Assembly (NCBI GenBank): GCA_002724925.1
Contig: PBQA01000013.1
Coordinates: 124,001 to 188,000 of the forward strand
DNA: 64,000 nucleotides
Origin: Oceanospirillaceae bacterium
Lineage (GTDB): Bacteria > Pseudomonadota > Gammaproteobacteria > Pseudomonadales > Oceanobacteraceae
Direction: 5' to 3'
Both the position numbers and the translations under genes were made by a program. Of this stretch, positions 24,246 through 34,473 are shown in pieces (position 1 is the stretch's first letter; every line of letters begins with the position of its first letter). The notes beneath the pieces were generated by a model. It was not told where the DNA came from. It ran no database searches and worked only from the letters and a program-made list of their open reading frames with translations.

Positions 24246-25373
24246 TTGAATAAGCCCAAGACTCTACTTCACCGCTTCCGGAGCGATTCAGTACACGGAG
24301 AAAAGCGTTTAAGAAACACAGCGACGATATTGCTGGCCGTGCTGCTGACCGCCTGTGGAGGTGAGCGTAAAAATGATCCGTTAATTCTGACGGATGATAC
24401 GCTGAATACAGCATTAACACGTATCATCGATCAGACTGTCATACCTTCTGTGGAAGCTTTTTCCCGTGATGCCGATGCGCTGGTCGTCGCTACCTCAGAC
24501 TTCTGCTCTGGCCCGGATACGGATGGGCTTGAGCAGGTCCAGAGCGCCTGGGAGAAAAGTACTACCAGCTGGTATCGTATTCTGCCTTTTCTGTTCGGGC
24601 CGCCTGACGATAACCTGCTGACCCCCGGTTATCTGTTTATCGATTCGCTACGCCAGCGCGGTAACGATTACACCTCAACCGTACGTGCTGAAATTAATGA
24701 GTCCGCTTCAGGAAGTGAATCATTAAACGATGCATATTTTGACCGCCTTAGCTTTACTAAAACAGGCCTGCTGGCCTTAGAAGTCGCGCTCTTTGAAGAC
24801 GCCTCTGAAAGCACATCTGATTCAGACATCGTGGCTGGATTTATTGCAGAGCCCCGACGCTGTGACTACCTGAAAGGGTTATCTAACTTGCAGGCAGATT
24901 ACGCGAATAAATTTCATCAGGGTTGGGTCAGTGACTATCAGAATTCGGGTGAAGCCTACCGCGAACGATTTCTCAGAGGTGCAACTGACGATGGCTCGGC
25001 GCCACTCACTCTGCTGCTCACCAGTGCTCAAGAGCACCTGAATTATCTCAAACAGCGCACAGTGGCTGATCAGGCAGGTCAGATATCCGGAATCAGCTGG
25101 TCACTTATGCAGGCAAGTATCGAGGCGACTGAAGCCATTGTAGAGGGTGATGAAAGCACCGTTGTGACCCTGGCTTCTCTTATGCTGGCTGCTCAGGAAG
25201 AGTCTGCCTTACTGTCTGTTCGCGATAATTTCGAACGCGCTTATGAAGCGATTAATGATGCAAGTAATCTGGACTTTTATACCGCTGCCGGATTGCTGGA
25301 TGGCAATTTTAAACGAGAAATTCCCGATGGCCTGGCCGTAGAGTTAGGTATTAATTTCAGTGACGGCGATTAA
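24246..25373 (+). CDS. Second imelysin-like lipoprotein, motif degenerate
   Basis: Lipoprotein of 375 residues; TTG start 5 bp after the previous stop, signal peptide with lipobox LLTAC. Helical imelysin-type sequence (QSAWEKSTTSWYRILPFLFGPPDD, with family-typical aromatic positions). Where the first imelysin has GxHxxE, this one has TGLLALEVALF, so the His is lost although a Glu remains. It may be the partner rather than the metal-binding copy. Same operon as the flanking genes. Confidence 0.8.
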   Translation: MNKPKTLLHRFRSDSVHGEKRLRNTATILLAVLLTACGGERKNDPLILTDDTLNTALTRIIDQTVIPSVEAFSRDADALVVATSDFCSGPDTDGLEQVQSAWEKSTTSWYRILPFLFGPPDDNLLTPGYLFIDSLRQRGNDYTSTVRAEINESASGSESLNDAYFDRLSFTKTGLLALEVALFEDASESTSDSDIVAGFIAEPRRCDYLKGLSNLQADYANKFHQGWVSDYQNSGEAYRERFLRGATDDGSAPLTLLLTSAQEHLNYLKQRTVADQAGQISGISWSLMQASIEATEAIVEGDESTVVTLASLMLAAQEESALLSVRDNFERAYEAINDASNLDFYTAAGLLDGNFKREIPDGLAVELGINFSDGD

Positions 25374-25414
25374 TAGATTGTACCTTCGCTACGACCAGAT
25401 ACAGGACATAAGAA

Positions 25415-26644
25415 ATGAAAACGAACACGAAACAACAAGCGAATTTATGCACACCCGTGCTGACGACACTGACTGTGGCTGTTTTGTCAGCGGCCGGATT
25501 AAATGTATCTGCACAAGAAGCGTCAGATGATCCGGTATCCCGTGCCGAACTCGAACAGCGTATTTCTGAGCTGGAAACGATGCTCAATGAAAGGTTAGGA
25601 GCGCTGGCAGATACCATGGATGAAAACCTGGCGCAGGAATCGACTAAGCAGGTACATCTGGGCGGCTATGGCGAGCTTCATTACAACAACCTGAGTACCG
25701 ACGACGAAGAGAAACGACAGATTGATCTGCATCGTCTGGTGTTATTTGTTGGCTACGACTATTCAGATTCCATCCGTTTCGTGTCTGAGTTCGAGGTTGA
25801 GCACACACTGGTCAGTGGTGGTAGTCAATACGGTGCAGTAGAAATTGAGCAAGCCTACATTGAAATGGATGTACTGAATGGCGCTCAGTTCCGTACCGGT
25901 GTTATGTTGATGCCCGTCGGTATTGTTAATGAAACACACGAACCGCCTGCTTTTTACGGTACCGAACGTCCGATCATTGAGACAACAGTGATTCCATCCA
26001 CCTGGTACAGCGCAGGTATTTCATTGTCAGATACATTGGATAATGGCTTCAGTTACGATGTGCTCATTACCGAAGGTTTTAAAACTGAAGACCCGACTAC
26101 GAATGACGCTGCCGACCCCTTTGATTTGAAAGCAGGTAAGCAGAAATCGTCTTATGCGTCTGTTTTTGATCCGGCGATAACGGCGCGTTTGCGTTACCGC
26201 GGTATTACCGGCCTCGAAGTTGCGGGGTATACCCAGTACCAGCCAGACCTTGATCAGAGCGCCGAAGAGTCCTATGCCGACTCGGCATTACTGCTCGGCG
26301 GTCACGTTATTTATACCCTCAAAGACACAAGCTTTACGGCTCTATATGCCCGCTGGGACCTCGAAGGCGACGCCGCAGAAGACGCAGGCAAAGCTGAGCA
26401 GTACGGTGCCTATCTTGAGGTTTCTCAGCGTTTGGGCGAGAAATGGGGCGTGTTTGCGCGTCAGAGTAACTGGTCTCAGGCAGAGGATGACAGTGCCGCT
26501 CAAACAGATTTTGGTGTGAACTATTATCCGCATCCTGACGTTGTGTTTAAAGCCGATGTTCAGATGCAGAATGACGATGCCGAAAGTCGCGGCGATATCA
26601 ATTCAGGCAGTGGTTTCAATCTGGGAATGGGCTATCAGTTCTGA
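25415..26644 (+). CDS. Outer-membrane porin, OprP/phosphate-porin-like
   Basis: Protein of 409 residues with a signal peptide cut near SAQEAS, a coiled-coil stretch (RAELEQRISELETMLNERL), then alternating beta-strand sequence ending in an aromatic residue (GMGYQF), the signature of a trimeric beta-barrel. The segment LGGYGELHYNNL opens the barrel. Its place at the end of the imelysin/di-haem operon suggests it admits the substrate of that system, probably an iron species; this is inference. It overlaps the convergent yibQ gene by 10 bp. Confidence 0.82.
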   Translation: MKTNTKQQANLCTPVLTTLTVAVLSAAGLNVSAQEASDDPVSRAELEQRISELETMLNERLGALADTMDENLAQESTKQVHLGGYGELHYNNLSTDDEEKRQIDLHRLVLFVGYDYSDSIRFVSEFEVEHTLVSGGSQYGAVEIEQAYIEMDVLNGAQFRTGVMLMPVGIVNETHEPPAFYGTERPIIETTVIPSTWYSAGISLSDTLDNGFSYDVLITEGFKTEDPTTNDAADPFDLKAGKQKSSYASVFDPAITARLRYRGITGLEVAGYTQYQPDLDQSAEESYADSALLLGGHVIYTLKDTSFTALYARWDLEGDAAEDAGKAEQYGAYLEVSQRLGEKWGVFARQSNWSQAEDDSAAQTDFGVNYYPHPDVVFKADVQMQNDDAESRGDINSGSGFNLGMGYQF

Positions 26645-27591
26645 TAGCTCTGAGAGGTAATCTGATCGTTGCTACCGGGAGATCGTGGTCTTTCGTCAGC
26701 CTCTGTCTTGTTTTTAACAGGCAGGGGCAACCGTAACTCCAGTCTCGATTTCAGTTCAGTTTCTCCGCCAGTGCGAACAGGCGTCACCCATGCTTCTTCC
26801 TGAAGATGTTGATCGGCACGGGTAATAATCACCTCATTGGAGGCGATCAGCTCGGGCAATACGACTTCAAGAAAGTCGAGCGTCTCCGGGTAAGGGTGGC
26901 CTATTAAAATAGCACTGCCTTTGCGTTCGGCGATGTCTATCGCCCGCTGAAACTGCTTAAAAAGTCCTTCGAGGCTGCGGTCATTGTCGAGGAACACATC
27001 CCGACGGTCGGTAAGAATACCCGCCTGTAATGCTTCTTTTTCTGCCACGCTCATGGGATTAGTGAGGCTATCGATAAAATACAGCCCGCGCTGTTGCACA
27101 ACCTCCATAACACTTTTCATGGCGATATGATCTGCCGTGAGAACACTGCCCATATGGTTGTTAACGCCCTGCACATGTGGAATAGAGTCCAGACTCTCTG
27201 TCAGGGTTTTCTGCAGCTCTTCGGGGCTCATATCTTGTGTCAGAGCACCAGGCCCCAGTGCGGCGCCTGTGGCATTTGCCATGGGCGCATGAAGCATAAC
27301 TCCTTTGTTGTTCTTAGCGGCTTCATTGGCGAGACGTTTTGCATGTGGCGTGTGAGGCAAAAATGCCAGCGTCACCGGGCCAGGAAGGGCGATGGCGCGC
27401 TCGCCTAACGGACCGTTATTTCCGACGTCATCGATAATGATAATGAGTGTGGGGATGCTACTGCTGGCAGAGTGGCTCTGAGGTGACGAGGCTGCTGGCA
27501 GGGATTTCAGCGACAGGGAGATCAGCGCAGTGAGAGTCAGAAAAAGCCCAGCAACTGGCTTTCGTACAATATTTCTCACCGCGCGTTTCAT
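26635..27591 (-). CDS. yibQ: Divergent polysaccharide deacetylase family protein
   Basis: Exported protein of 318 residues with an N-terminal hydrophobic signal. The deacetylase-like barrel begins at LIIIIDDVGNNGPLG, with PVTLAFLPHTP, VMLHAPM and NNHMGSVLT typical of the YibQ group. Located after ctpA and envC, as in many gammaproteobacteria (gpmI-envC-ctpA-yibQ), so a cell-wall or division-related role is likely but unproven. The start lies 2 bp after the ctpA stop. Confidence 0.9.
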   Translation of the reverse strand: MKRAVRNIVRKPVAGLFLTLTALISLSLKSLPAASSPQSHSASSSIPTLIIIIDDVGNNGPLGERAIALPGPVTLAFLPHTPHAKRLANEAAKNNKGVMLHAPMANATGAALGPGALTQDMSPEELQKTLTESLDSIPHVQGVNNHMGSVLTADHIAMKSVMEVVQQRGLYFIDSLTNPMSVAEKEALQAGILTDRRDVFLDNDRSLEGLFKQFQRAIDIAERKGSAILIGHPYPETLDFLEVVLPELIASNEVIITRADQHLQEEAWVTPVRTGGETELKSRLELRLPLPVKNKTEADERPRSPGSNDQITSQSYQN

Positions 27592-27593
27592 CC

Positions 27594-28952
27594 TTATTCC
27601 GCAGTTGCACTGCTTTTGGAGGTCTTCGGACTAAGAATGGTGACACCACGCAGCAGCGTATGGGCTTCATAGAGTTGGAAGTCACGACGAATAAGGTCAT
27701 CGCTTTTGTTCTCTTCGTTGCTCTTAGGCCCGTTATTTAAAGTCACTTCACCGTCAGGATTTTCGAGGTGCCCCGGTAAATCAGATTCTTTGTAGTACTG
27801 CTGTTCACTCGGTGTGACTTCGCTTTGTTCTACGACGATATCCGGCACGATGCCCTGCGCCTGAATAGAGCGGCCGTCTGGTGTGAAATAGCGCGCTGTG
27901 GTCAGTTTAACGGCGGCGGTTTCTGATACCGGAAGTACTGTCTGGACAGAACCTTTACCGAAGGATTGAGTCCCCACGATGACAGCACGGCTGTGATCCT
28001 GTAGTGCTCCTGCGACAATTTCTGAAGCCGATGCTGAGCCACCGTTAATCAGTACGACAATCGGAATGTCTGGCATCAGTGTCTCCGCGCGCGCTTCGTA
28101 GCGGACATCAGACATTGGCGAGCGACCCTCGGTATAAACGATCAGGCCCTCTGAAATAAAGGTATCAACGACGACCACTGCGGCCTGCAATACACCGCCA
28201 GGATTGTTACGCATATCCAGAATGACACCGTTAAGGTTGGTATCTTCTTTCCAGGCGCGTAAAGCTTCCTGAAGCTCAGTGCCGGTGTTTTCCTGGAACT
28301 GGGTCAGACGCACGTAGCCGATTTCTCCGTCGAGCATTTCGGTACGAACACTGGCGACTTTAATTTCGGCGCGCTCTATCGTGAAGCTGAGAAGGTCGGA
28401 TTCACCTTTACGGCGGACTTCTAAAGTAATCGGTGTTCCGGGCTGGCCTCGCATCAGTTCAACGGCATCACTCAGTGATAATCCCATGACGGGTTCACCG
28501 TCAAGGCTGACGATCAGGTCACCGGTGCGGATGCCTGCGCGTTGTGCTGGGGTGTCGTCGATGGGCGTAATGACACGCACCAGGCCATTTTCCATGCCGA
28601 CTTCGATCCCCAAGCCACCAAACTTGCCGGATGTGTTTTCCTGAAGATCAGAAAAGTCTTCTTCCTGAAGGTACGAGGAGTGAGGATCGAGGGAATTCAG
28701 CATGCCTTTAATCGCATTGTTGAACAGCGTCTTATCATCGACTTCTTCAACGTACGAGCTGCGGATGCGTTCGAATATTTCGGTGAACGTACGGAGATCC
28801 TGAAGGGGCAGTTCCTGCTGTATTTGCGGGCTGCTTTCTATCGCTGACTGATCCTCAGTTATTTCTACTGCGGTTTCTTCAGCGATACCTGATAACGGCA
28901 TAAAGATGACTGCGCTGGCAATCAAGGGGCGGAGCAGATGTTTCCGTAGCAT
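27594..28952 (-). CDS. ctpA: Carboxy-terminal processing protease, S41 family
   Basis: Periplasmic serine protease of 452 residues from MLRKHLLRPLIA, with a signal peptide. Order of domains: N-terminal helical region (SLDPHSSYLQEEDF), PDZ domain (GIRTGDLIVSLDGEPVMG), then the protease core with catalytic Ser in GGSASASEIVAGALQ and Lys in GTQSFGKGSVQT. The Ser/Lys dyad is intact. A Ser/Thr/Lys-rich tail closes the protein. In this position downstream of envC such proteases trim envelope or cell-wall enzymes. Confidence 0.95.
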   Translation of the reverse strand: MLRKHLLRPLIASAVIFMPLSGIAEETAVEITEDQSAIESSPQIQQELPLQDLRTFTEIFERIRSSYVEEVDDKTLFNNAIKGMLNSLDPHSSYLQEEDFSDLQENTSGKFGGLGIEVGMENGLVRVITPIDDTPAQRAGIRTGDLIVSLDGEPVMGLSLSDAVELMRGQPGTPITLEVRRKGESDLLSFTIERAEIKVASVRTEMLDGEIGYVRLTQFQENTGTELQEALRAWKEDTNLNGVILDMRNNPGGVLQAAVVVVDTFISEGLIVYTEGRSPMSDVRYEARAETLMPDIPIVVLINGGSASASEIVAGALQDHSRAVIVGTQSFGKGSVQTVLPVSETAAVKLTTARYFTPDGRSIQAQGIVPDIVVEQSEVTPSEQQYYKESDLPGHLENPDGEVTLNNGPKSNEENKSDDLIRRDFQLYEAHTLLRGVTILSPKTSKSSATAE

Positions 28953-29052
28953 GTTCACTCGCTCTGTATTACGTGCCGCAAGCATGGCACAAAACTGTCT
29001 GGCTGTTAAGAATGGCCTCTTCAGAGGCGTTTTGCTTGTTAACCTGTTCGTT

Positions 29053-30174
29053 TTATCCGCGCTTCAGCCACACAGCCGGGTCTTGTGGTTGACCTTTATG
29101 GCGGATTTCGAAATAGAGAGCCGCGCTCGGTTGCCCACCGCTTTTTCCTGCTGTGGCAATGATTTCGCCGCCATTCACCCAGCTGCCAACATCTCTGAGC
29201 AGGGTCTGGTTGTGAGCGTAAAGGCTCAGGTAGCCATCGCCATGGTCAAGAATTATCAGCAGACCAAACCCTCTGAGCCACTCTGAAAATACGACCCGGC
29301 CATGATGAATAGCCCGGATATCGGTGCCTTCCCGGGTGCCTATTTTCCAGCCCTCCCAGCGTGCATTGGGGCCATTACGGTTGCCAAAGGCCGCCAGAAC
29401 AGGGCCCGAGAGCGGCCTGGGGAGTTTGCCGCGCATCTTCCGGAAGGGGACTTCGTCGTTGTGGCGCGGGCTGTTGCTGACCAGGGTTTCTACTTCGGCC
29501 AGGAGTGACTCGAGTCGTTTGCGATCGGCTTCACGTTGTTTCAGGCGCTGGCTTTCGCTGCTCATCTGGCGGTCAAGCTTAGCTAACAGAGTTTGTTGCT
29601 CTGCGCGGCGTTTTTCGAGTTGTTGGTTTTCCCGGGTCAGGCGGGCATCGCTTTCGCGTAGTTGTGCTTCCTGCTCTGCAATTAATACTTCCAGATTATC
29701 CAACCGGTTAAGCTCGGCGATGGTATTGCTGAGGTTCTCAAGACGAGCGCGATTGAAATACCCGAAGTAGCGGGTGAGGCGTTGATTCTGAGCCGGGTCA
29801 TCCTGGGCGAGCCAGAAACGTATCGCTGCTTCATCCCCCATCTGGCGGGCCAGGCGAATCTGTTCGCTCAGTAACTTCTGGTGACGGTTACGGAGCTGAC
29901 GAACTTGAGCCTGCTCCGCCTGGAGCTTTTTTAGGCGGATCTGCTCCTCACGCAGGCGGGCTCGGGTCGCTTCAATTTCTTTGATTTGGGCGGCGATTTC
30001 CTGGTCGGATTTGCGCAGGCGTTGTTGCAGTTCATCATGCTCTTCACGAGCATCAGTGAGCCAGCTTTGCAGCTTTTTGATTTCTGCTTTGATCTGATCA
30101 AGGCGAGCCTGATCATCAGCCTGAGTGTTCAGACTGATGATCAGAGTAAGCAGTAAAGCAACAGAACGCAGCAT
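29053..30174 (-). CDS. envC: Murein hydrolase activator EnvC
   Basis: Periplasmic division protein of 373 residues: signal peptide (about 1-20), a long coiled coil rich in Gln, Arg and Glu (about 21-250), then a LytM/M23-like domain (LSGPVLAAFGNRNG... to the end). The zinc ligands of true M23 peptidases are not all present (GTREGTDIRA in place of the usual HxGxD), as expected for EnvC, which activates amidases AmiA/AmiB rather than cutting peptidoglycan. It lies between gpmI and ctpA, the standard order. Confidence 0.94.
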   Translation of the reverse strand: MLRSVALLLTLIISLNTQADDQARLDQIKAEIKKLQSWLTDAREEHDELQQRLRKSDQEIAAQIKEIEATRARLREEQIRLKKLQAEQAQVRQLRNRHQKLLSEQIRLARQMGDEAAIRFWLAQDDPAQNQRLTRYFGYFNRARLENLSNTIAELNRLDNLEVLIAEQEAQLRESDARLTRENQQLEKRRAEQQTLLAKLDRQMSSESQRLKQREADRKRLESLLAEVETLVSNSPRHNDEVPFRKMRGKLPRPLSGPVLAAFGNRNGPNARWEGWKIGTREGTDIRAIHHGRVVFSEWLRGFGLLIILDHGDGYLSLYAHNQTLLRDVGSWVNGGEIIATAGKSGGQPSAALYFEIRHKGQPQDPAVWLKRG

Positions 30175-30190
30175 GAGGTAAGTGTCTGGA

Positions 30191-31726
30191 TTACTTGGTC
30201 AGCAGAGAAACACCGGTCATTTCAGCCGGTTGCTCAACGCCCATAATATCCAGAAGAGTAGGTGATACATCGCACAGACGTCCGGTGTTCAGGCCGCCTT
30301 CGTTGCGGTTATGAACATGAATCAGGTTGACCGGGCCAGTGGTGTGTTGAGTCATGGCCTGACCATTTTCATCCAACATCTGCTCAGCATTGCCGTGGTC
30401 TGCAGTAATCAGGCACTCGCCGCCGACTTCGAGAATCGCGTCTGTTACTTTCTGCAGGCAGTCATCGATGCATTCTGCCGCTTTCACAGCAGCGTCGTAG
30501 ACACCTGTGTGACCAACCATGTCGCCATTCGCATAGTTGCATACGATCAGATCGTAGCCACCATTTTTAATGGCATCGACCAGCTTATCGGTGACTTCCG
30601 GCGCACTCATTTCTGGTTGCAGGTCATAGGTGGCAACGTCTGGTGACTTCACCAGAATACGGGTTTCACCCTCGTATTCCTGTTCGCGACCACCTGAGAA
30701 GAAGAAGGTCACGTGAGCGTACTTTTCTGTTTCAGCAATGCGCAGTTGCTTCATGCCCTTATCAGAAACATATTCGCCAATGCCATTGACCAGTTTCTCG
30801 GGTGGGAAGGCGCAGTTAGCTGGAATATCCGCAGCGTACTCGGTCATCATGACGTAATCACAGAGTGTCGGCTGTGCCTGACGCTCAAACCCTTTGAACT
30901 CATCGCCTTCAACGAACGCACGGGTGATTTCGCGAGCACGGTCAGGGCGGAAGTTGAAGCAGATGATGGCGTCGCCGTCTTCTACTTTGGCGGGTTGGTC
31001 ACCAATCACTGTAGCTTTAACAAATTCGTCGTTCTCGTCGCGTTCGTAGGCAGCTTTTAGTGCATCAACGCCCGTTGGCGCAGAGAATTCAGCCTGGCCC
31101 AGAGTCATCGCGTTGTAGCCTTGCTCGACGCGATCCCAGCGATTATCACGATCCATCGAATAGAAACGTCCAATCACAGTCGAGATAGCGGCGTTACCCA
31201 GTGTCGCGCAGTGTGCTTCGATCTTGCTGAGTGAAGGTTCGGCTGAGCGAGGCGGCATATCGCGGCCATCCAGAATGGCATGGATACATACTTTGCCGAC
31301 GCCTTTCTCTTTCGCCATATCCAGCAGCGCGATCAGGTGATCTTCGTGGCTGTGCACGCCGCCCGGAGAGAGCAGCCCAAGTAAATGCACGGCTTTACCG
31401 CTCGCCGCTGCTTTGTCCATAGCAGCAGCCAGTGCTGGATTGCTGGTCAGTTCACCGTCGCGGATAGTTTTGTTGATACGGGTGTAGTTCTGATAGACGA
31501 TGCGACCCGCGCCAAGGTTCATGTGGCCAACTTCAGAGTTACCCATCTGGCCATCTGGCAGGCCAACGGCTTCACCGGAAGTCTGGATCAGTGCGTTCGG
31601 ATACTCGTTCAGCAGACGATCCCACGTTGGTGTGTTGGCATTGGCAATGGCGTTATTCGCGGTTTCTTCGCGGTAGCCCCAGCCATCGAGAATAATCAGG
31701 GCGGTTGGTTTTGGTCGCGTGGTCAT
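30191..31726 (-). CDS. gpmI: 2,3-bisphosphoglycerate-independent phosphoglycerate mutase
   Basis: Glycolytic enzyme converting 3- to 2-phosphoglycerate with two Mn ions. The 511-residue protein has the alkaline-phosphatase-fold opening [12 protein letters not shown], the phosphoserine segment [17 protein letters not shown] near residue 62, [19 protein letters not shown] and the C-terminal metal site [10 protein letters not shown]. Length and order are typical. It heads the gpmI-envC-ctpA-yibQ group and is divergent from yibN-secB with 174 bp between. Confidence 0.97.
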   Translation of the reverse strand: MTTRPKPTALIILDGWGYREETANNAIANANTPTWDRLLNEYPNALIQTSGEAVGLPDGQMGNSEVGHMNLGAGRIVYQNYTRINKTIRDGELTSNPALAAAMDKAAASGKAVHLLGLLSPGGVHSHEDHLIALLDMAKEKGVGKVCIHAILDGRDMPPRSAEPSLSKIEAHCATLGNAAISTVIGRFYSMDRDNRWDRVEQGYNAMTLGQAEFSAPTGVDALKAAYERDENDEFVKATVIGDQPAKVEDGDAIICFNFRPDRAREITRAFVEGDEFKGFERQAQPTLCDYVMMTEYAADIPANCAFPPEKLVNGIGEYVSDKGMKQLRIAETEKYAHVTFFFSGGREQEYEGETRILVKSPDVATYDLQPEMSAPEVTDKLVDAIKNGGYDLIVCNYANGDMVGHTGVYDAAVKAAECIDDCLQKVTDAILEVGGECLITADHGNAEQMLDENGQAMTQHTTGPVNLIHVHNRNEGGLNTGRLCDVSPTLLDIMGVEQPAEMTGVSLLTK

Positions 31727-31900
31727 GTCCGTACACTCAGAATTACAGCAAAACGGCAGTATACCTTACCCCTGTACGACACTGAACAAAGTCCCCGCGA
31801 ATAATTGTCATATACAGGAATGACAATGCGTCTGCGGTGGAGGCATAGCGCCAGTGACGGTATACTCCGGCCTCCATATTGAAAGACAGTAGACAGGGTA

Positions 31901-32314
31901 ATGGATCAGTACATTGAATTTGTCGTAAATCATTGGTGGCTGGTAGGTATCTGGGCAGCGTTTCTGATCGCTTTGCTCTGGGATAACAACCGCCGCAACG
32001 GACAGACCGTTTCTACCACTGAAGCGACCACCATGATCAACCGCCAGGACGCATTGGTTCTGGATATCCGCGACAAGGCCGACTTCAAAGCAGGGCACCT
32101 TGTGAACGCGATTAATATTCCGTATGCAAGCCTGGCCCAGCGTATGAATGAGCTGGAAAAAGAGCGTGAGCGTCCGATCGTGCTGGTGTGCAAAACGGGC
32201 CAGACCGTCAGTATGGCGGGTAAAATGCTGCGTGAGAAAGGCTTCAACGCTGTACGTATGAAAGGCGGCATGATGGAATGGAACAGCCAGAATTTGCCAG
32301 TCGTTAAGAATTAA
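31901..32314 (+). CDS. yibN: Membrane-anchored rhodanese-like protein YibN
   Basis: Protein of 137 residues with one N-terminal transmembrane helix (about 11-26) and a cytoplasmic rhodanese domain: LVLDIRDKADFKAGHL, INIPYASL, and the active-site loop VCKTGQTVSMAG with the catalytic Cys. Typical YibN, found next to secB. Sulfur-transfer substrate unknown. Confidence 0.92.
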   Translation: MDQYIEFVVNHWWLVGIWAAFLIALLWDNNRRNGQTVSTTEATTMINRQDALVLDIRDKADFKAGHLVNAINIPYASLAQRMNELEKERERPIVLVCKTGQTVSMAGKMLREKGFNAVRMKGGMMEWNSQNLPVVKN

Positions 32315-32334
32315 ATCTGATAAGGAACCAACAA

Positions 32335-32799
32335 ATGGCCGAAAATAAAGAACAGGCGCAGTTCGCTCTTCAGCGCATCTACACCAAAGACGTGTCATTC
32401 GAAGCACCTAACTCTCCAGCGGCGTTCACTAAGCCATGGAAGCCAGAAGTGAAGCTCGACCTCAATACCAATGGTCGCAAGGTTGATGAACAGCACTACG
32501 AAGTGTCTGTGAAAGTGACCGTTACCGCGAAAAATGACGGCGATACGGCCTTTCTGGTTGAGCTGGTTCAGTGCGGTCTGTTCGTAGTTGCGAATATTCC
32601 AGAGCAGCAGATGGGCCCAATGCTGGGTGCCATGTGCCCTAACATTCTGTTCCCGTATCTGCGTGAAAACGTAGATAACCTGGTGATCAAAGGCGGTTTC
32701 CCGGCGCTGATGCTGGCTCCGATCAACTTTGATGCTCTGTATCAGCAGCGTGTTAAAGAAGCGCAGGCTCAGCAGGCTGGCGAACAGCCAACCCACTGA
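32335..32799 (+). CDS. secB: Protein-export chaperone SecB
   Basis: Tetrameric cytoplasmic chaperone delivering preproteins to SecA. 154 residues; the core segments FALQRIYTKDVSFEAPN, NPAxF-type proline region and CPNILFPYLRENVDNLV are diagnostic. Located 20 bp after yibN and followed by a strong terminator. Confidence 0.98.
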   Translation: MAENKEQAQFALQRIYTKDVSFEAPNSPAAFTKPWKPEVKLDLNTNGRKVDEQHYEVSVKVTVTAKNDGDTAFLVELVQCGLFVVANIPEQQMGPMLGAMCPNILFPYLRENVDNLVIKGGFPALMLAPINFDALYQQRVKEAQAQQAGEQPTH

Positions 32800-32816
32800 G
32801 TTCTGTTCTAAGAAAC

Positions 32817-32845
32817 AAAAACGCCCCGTTCATCGGGGCGTTTTT
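32817..32845. terminator. Bidirectional terminator between secB and trmL
   Basis: AAAA-ACGCCCCG-TTCAT-CGGGGCGT-TTTT: an 8-base GC-rich stem flanked by A- and U-runs, able to serve both converging genes. Confidence 0.93.
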
Positions 32846-32884
32846 GCTTCTGTGGTTCTACGTCTGTGGTACTAAGATCGCGCC

Positions 32885-33349
32885 CTACTGTCCGCCGTCG
32901 TACCCCAACTGGCGCCATGCCTCATAGACCATTACAGCAACGGCATTCGACAGATTCATGCTGCGGCTGTGAGAGAGCATGGGTAGGCGTAGCCAGTCTT
33001 TCTCGGGAATGGTCAGTCTGACATCTTCGGGTAAGCCGCGCGTTTCAGGCCCGAACATCAGGTAATCTCCCTTGGTGAAAGCAACGTCAGAGTGACGTGT
33101 CTTGCCCTTGGTCGTCAGGGCGAAGAGACGCTGCGGTTGTTCGCATTCAATAAACGCTTCGTAGTCTTTGTGTATCTTCACGCTTGCCCATTCGCTGTAG
33201 TCCAGGCCCGCCCGGCGCAGTGCCTTTTCTTCCATATCAAAGCCCAGCGGCTCAATCAGGTGCAGATAGCAGCCTGTATTGGCACAGAGACGAATGATAT
33301 TGCCGGTGTTAGGCGGGATTTCAGGTTCGAAAAGGACGATGTGAAACAC
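32885..33349 (-). CDS. trmL: tRNA (cytidine/uridine-34 2'-O)-methyltransferase
   Basis: SPOUT-class methyltransferase of 154 residues acting on the wobble base of tRNA-Leu isoacceptors. Diagnostic segments: [19 protein letters not shown] at the start, [13 protein letters not shown], and [20 protein letters not shown] in the C-terminal knot. The length is typical of the minimal SPOUT fold. Confidence 0.95.
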   Translation of the reverse strand: MFHIVLFEPEIPPNTGNIIRLCANTGCYLHLIEPLGFDMEEKALRRAGLDYSEWASVKIHKDYEAFIECEQPQRLFALTTKGKTRHSDVAFTKGDYLMFGPETRGLPEDVRLTIPEKDWLRLPMLSHSRSMNLSNAVAVMVYEAWRQLGYDGGQ

Positions 33350-33528
33350 GATTTGAGTCCGTGGTCAGAGGCGTTGCAAGGCAAGCTGGAATAATAAAGC
33401 TTGGTGATTCGGGCCATTAATCTGGTCGGCGTAGTGTCATTATAGTCAGGCGTGTCGCCTCAGACCATCGCTTTTCCCACCATGGTCTACACTCAGATTC
33501 AGTAAGTTGAATTTGTGTGAGGGTTGCC

Positions 33529-34473
33529 ATGCAGCTGCCGTGGCTGAAACAACGTCGAACCGCGCAGGGATGTCTGGGAATAGAGATCAATCATGGTCGT
33601 GCCTGGGCAGTACACCGCACTCAGCGTGGGGTCGTCTCCAGCTATATCGCAGAGGCTGATGAGTCAGGCTTTGCTGAATTGTCCGAATGGATCGAAGCTC
33701 AGGGGTTAGCAGGTTCGCCGACCGTGGTCTGCATGGATAGCGAACGCTATGACTTGCAGCTAGTGGATGCACCCCCAGTTGCACCGGAAGAGCTGACAGA
33801 TGCGCTGAGCTTTCGTATCGACGAGCTGGTCGGAGCGCCTGCCGCCGATAAGGTGTTGCAGGCATTTCCTCTTCCCGGCGATGCGTATCGTGGGCGAATG
33901 AGCATGGCGTTTGCCGCGATTACCGACAGGGCATATCTGCAGGAGATCGTTGAATTCTGCCGTGACAGCAATCTGCAGTTAGAGCAGATCATTATCAACG
34001 AGTTGGCGGTTCTGAATCTTCTGGCAAGTATTGAGCCCGAGGACAGCGTCGCTGTCGTGCGCCTCGAAGGTAATAGCGGTGTCATTTATCTCTACCGTGA
34101 CGGAGCACTCTACTTCACTCGTCAGATTTCTCTGGGAACCGACGATCTGGGCCTCAGTTCGCTTAATGTCGAAGAGGGTGGGTTGAGTATGCAGCCAAAC
34201 AGCCGCATTGATGTGCTTGCCCTTGAGCTGCAACGCTCGATGGACTATTTCGAAAGTCAGCTGGGGCTGGGTGCAGTTTCTCAGTTGTGGATGCTGAAGT
34301 CTGATCTTGTCGATGTGACCGATGCCTTGGGTGAACTTGAGGAGCGTGTGAATACGCCCGTCCGTCTCATGTCGCTGGAAAGCTCCTTTAACCGTCAGGA
34401 AGATGACCGTCCACTCACGGCGTCCCTGGCTGTTGCACTCGGAGGGGCGCTTAGCTATGAGTTGGGAAATTAA
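33529..34473 (+). CDS. mshI: MSHA biogenesis protein MshI (PilM-like)
   Basis: Actin-like cytoplasmic assembly protein, 314 residues from ATG 33529 (GAGGG ribosome binding site; a GTG four codons earlier is possible). The beginning CLGIEINHGRAWAVH and the later VVRLEGNSGVIYLYRD correspond to the two halves of a PilM-type ATPase fold. First gene of the MSHA pilus operon, overlapping the next gene by 17 nt. Confidence 0.88.
   Translation: MQLPWLKQRRTAQGCLGIEINHGRAWAVHRTQRGVVSSYIAEADESGFAELSEWIEAQGLAGSPTVVCMDSERYDLQLVDAPPVAPEELTDALSFRIDELVGAPAADKVLQAFPLPGDAYRGRMSMAFAAITDRAYLQEIVEFCRDSNLQLEQIIINELAVLNLLASIEPEDSVAVVRLEGNSGVIYLYRDGALYFTRQISLGTDDLGLSSLNVEEGGLSMQPNSRIDVLALELQRSMDYFESQLGLGAVSQLWMLKSDLVDVTDALGELEERVNTPVRLMSLESSFNRQEDDRPLTASLAVALGGALSYELGN

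Noticed and set aside
29013-29036. Hairpin GCCTC-TTCA-GAGGC-GTTTT between envC and ctpA as a terminator
   Set aside because: The U-run follows only on the plus strand, where no gene ends, and the stem is five bases; probably chance.
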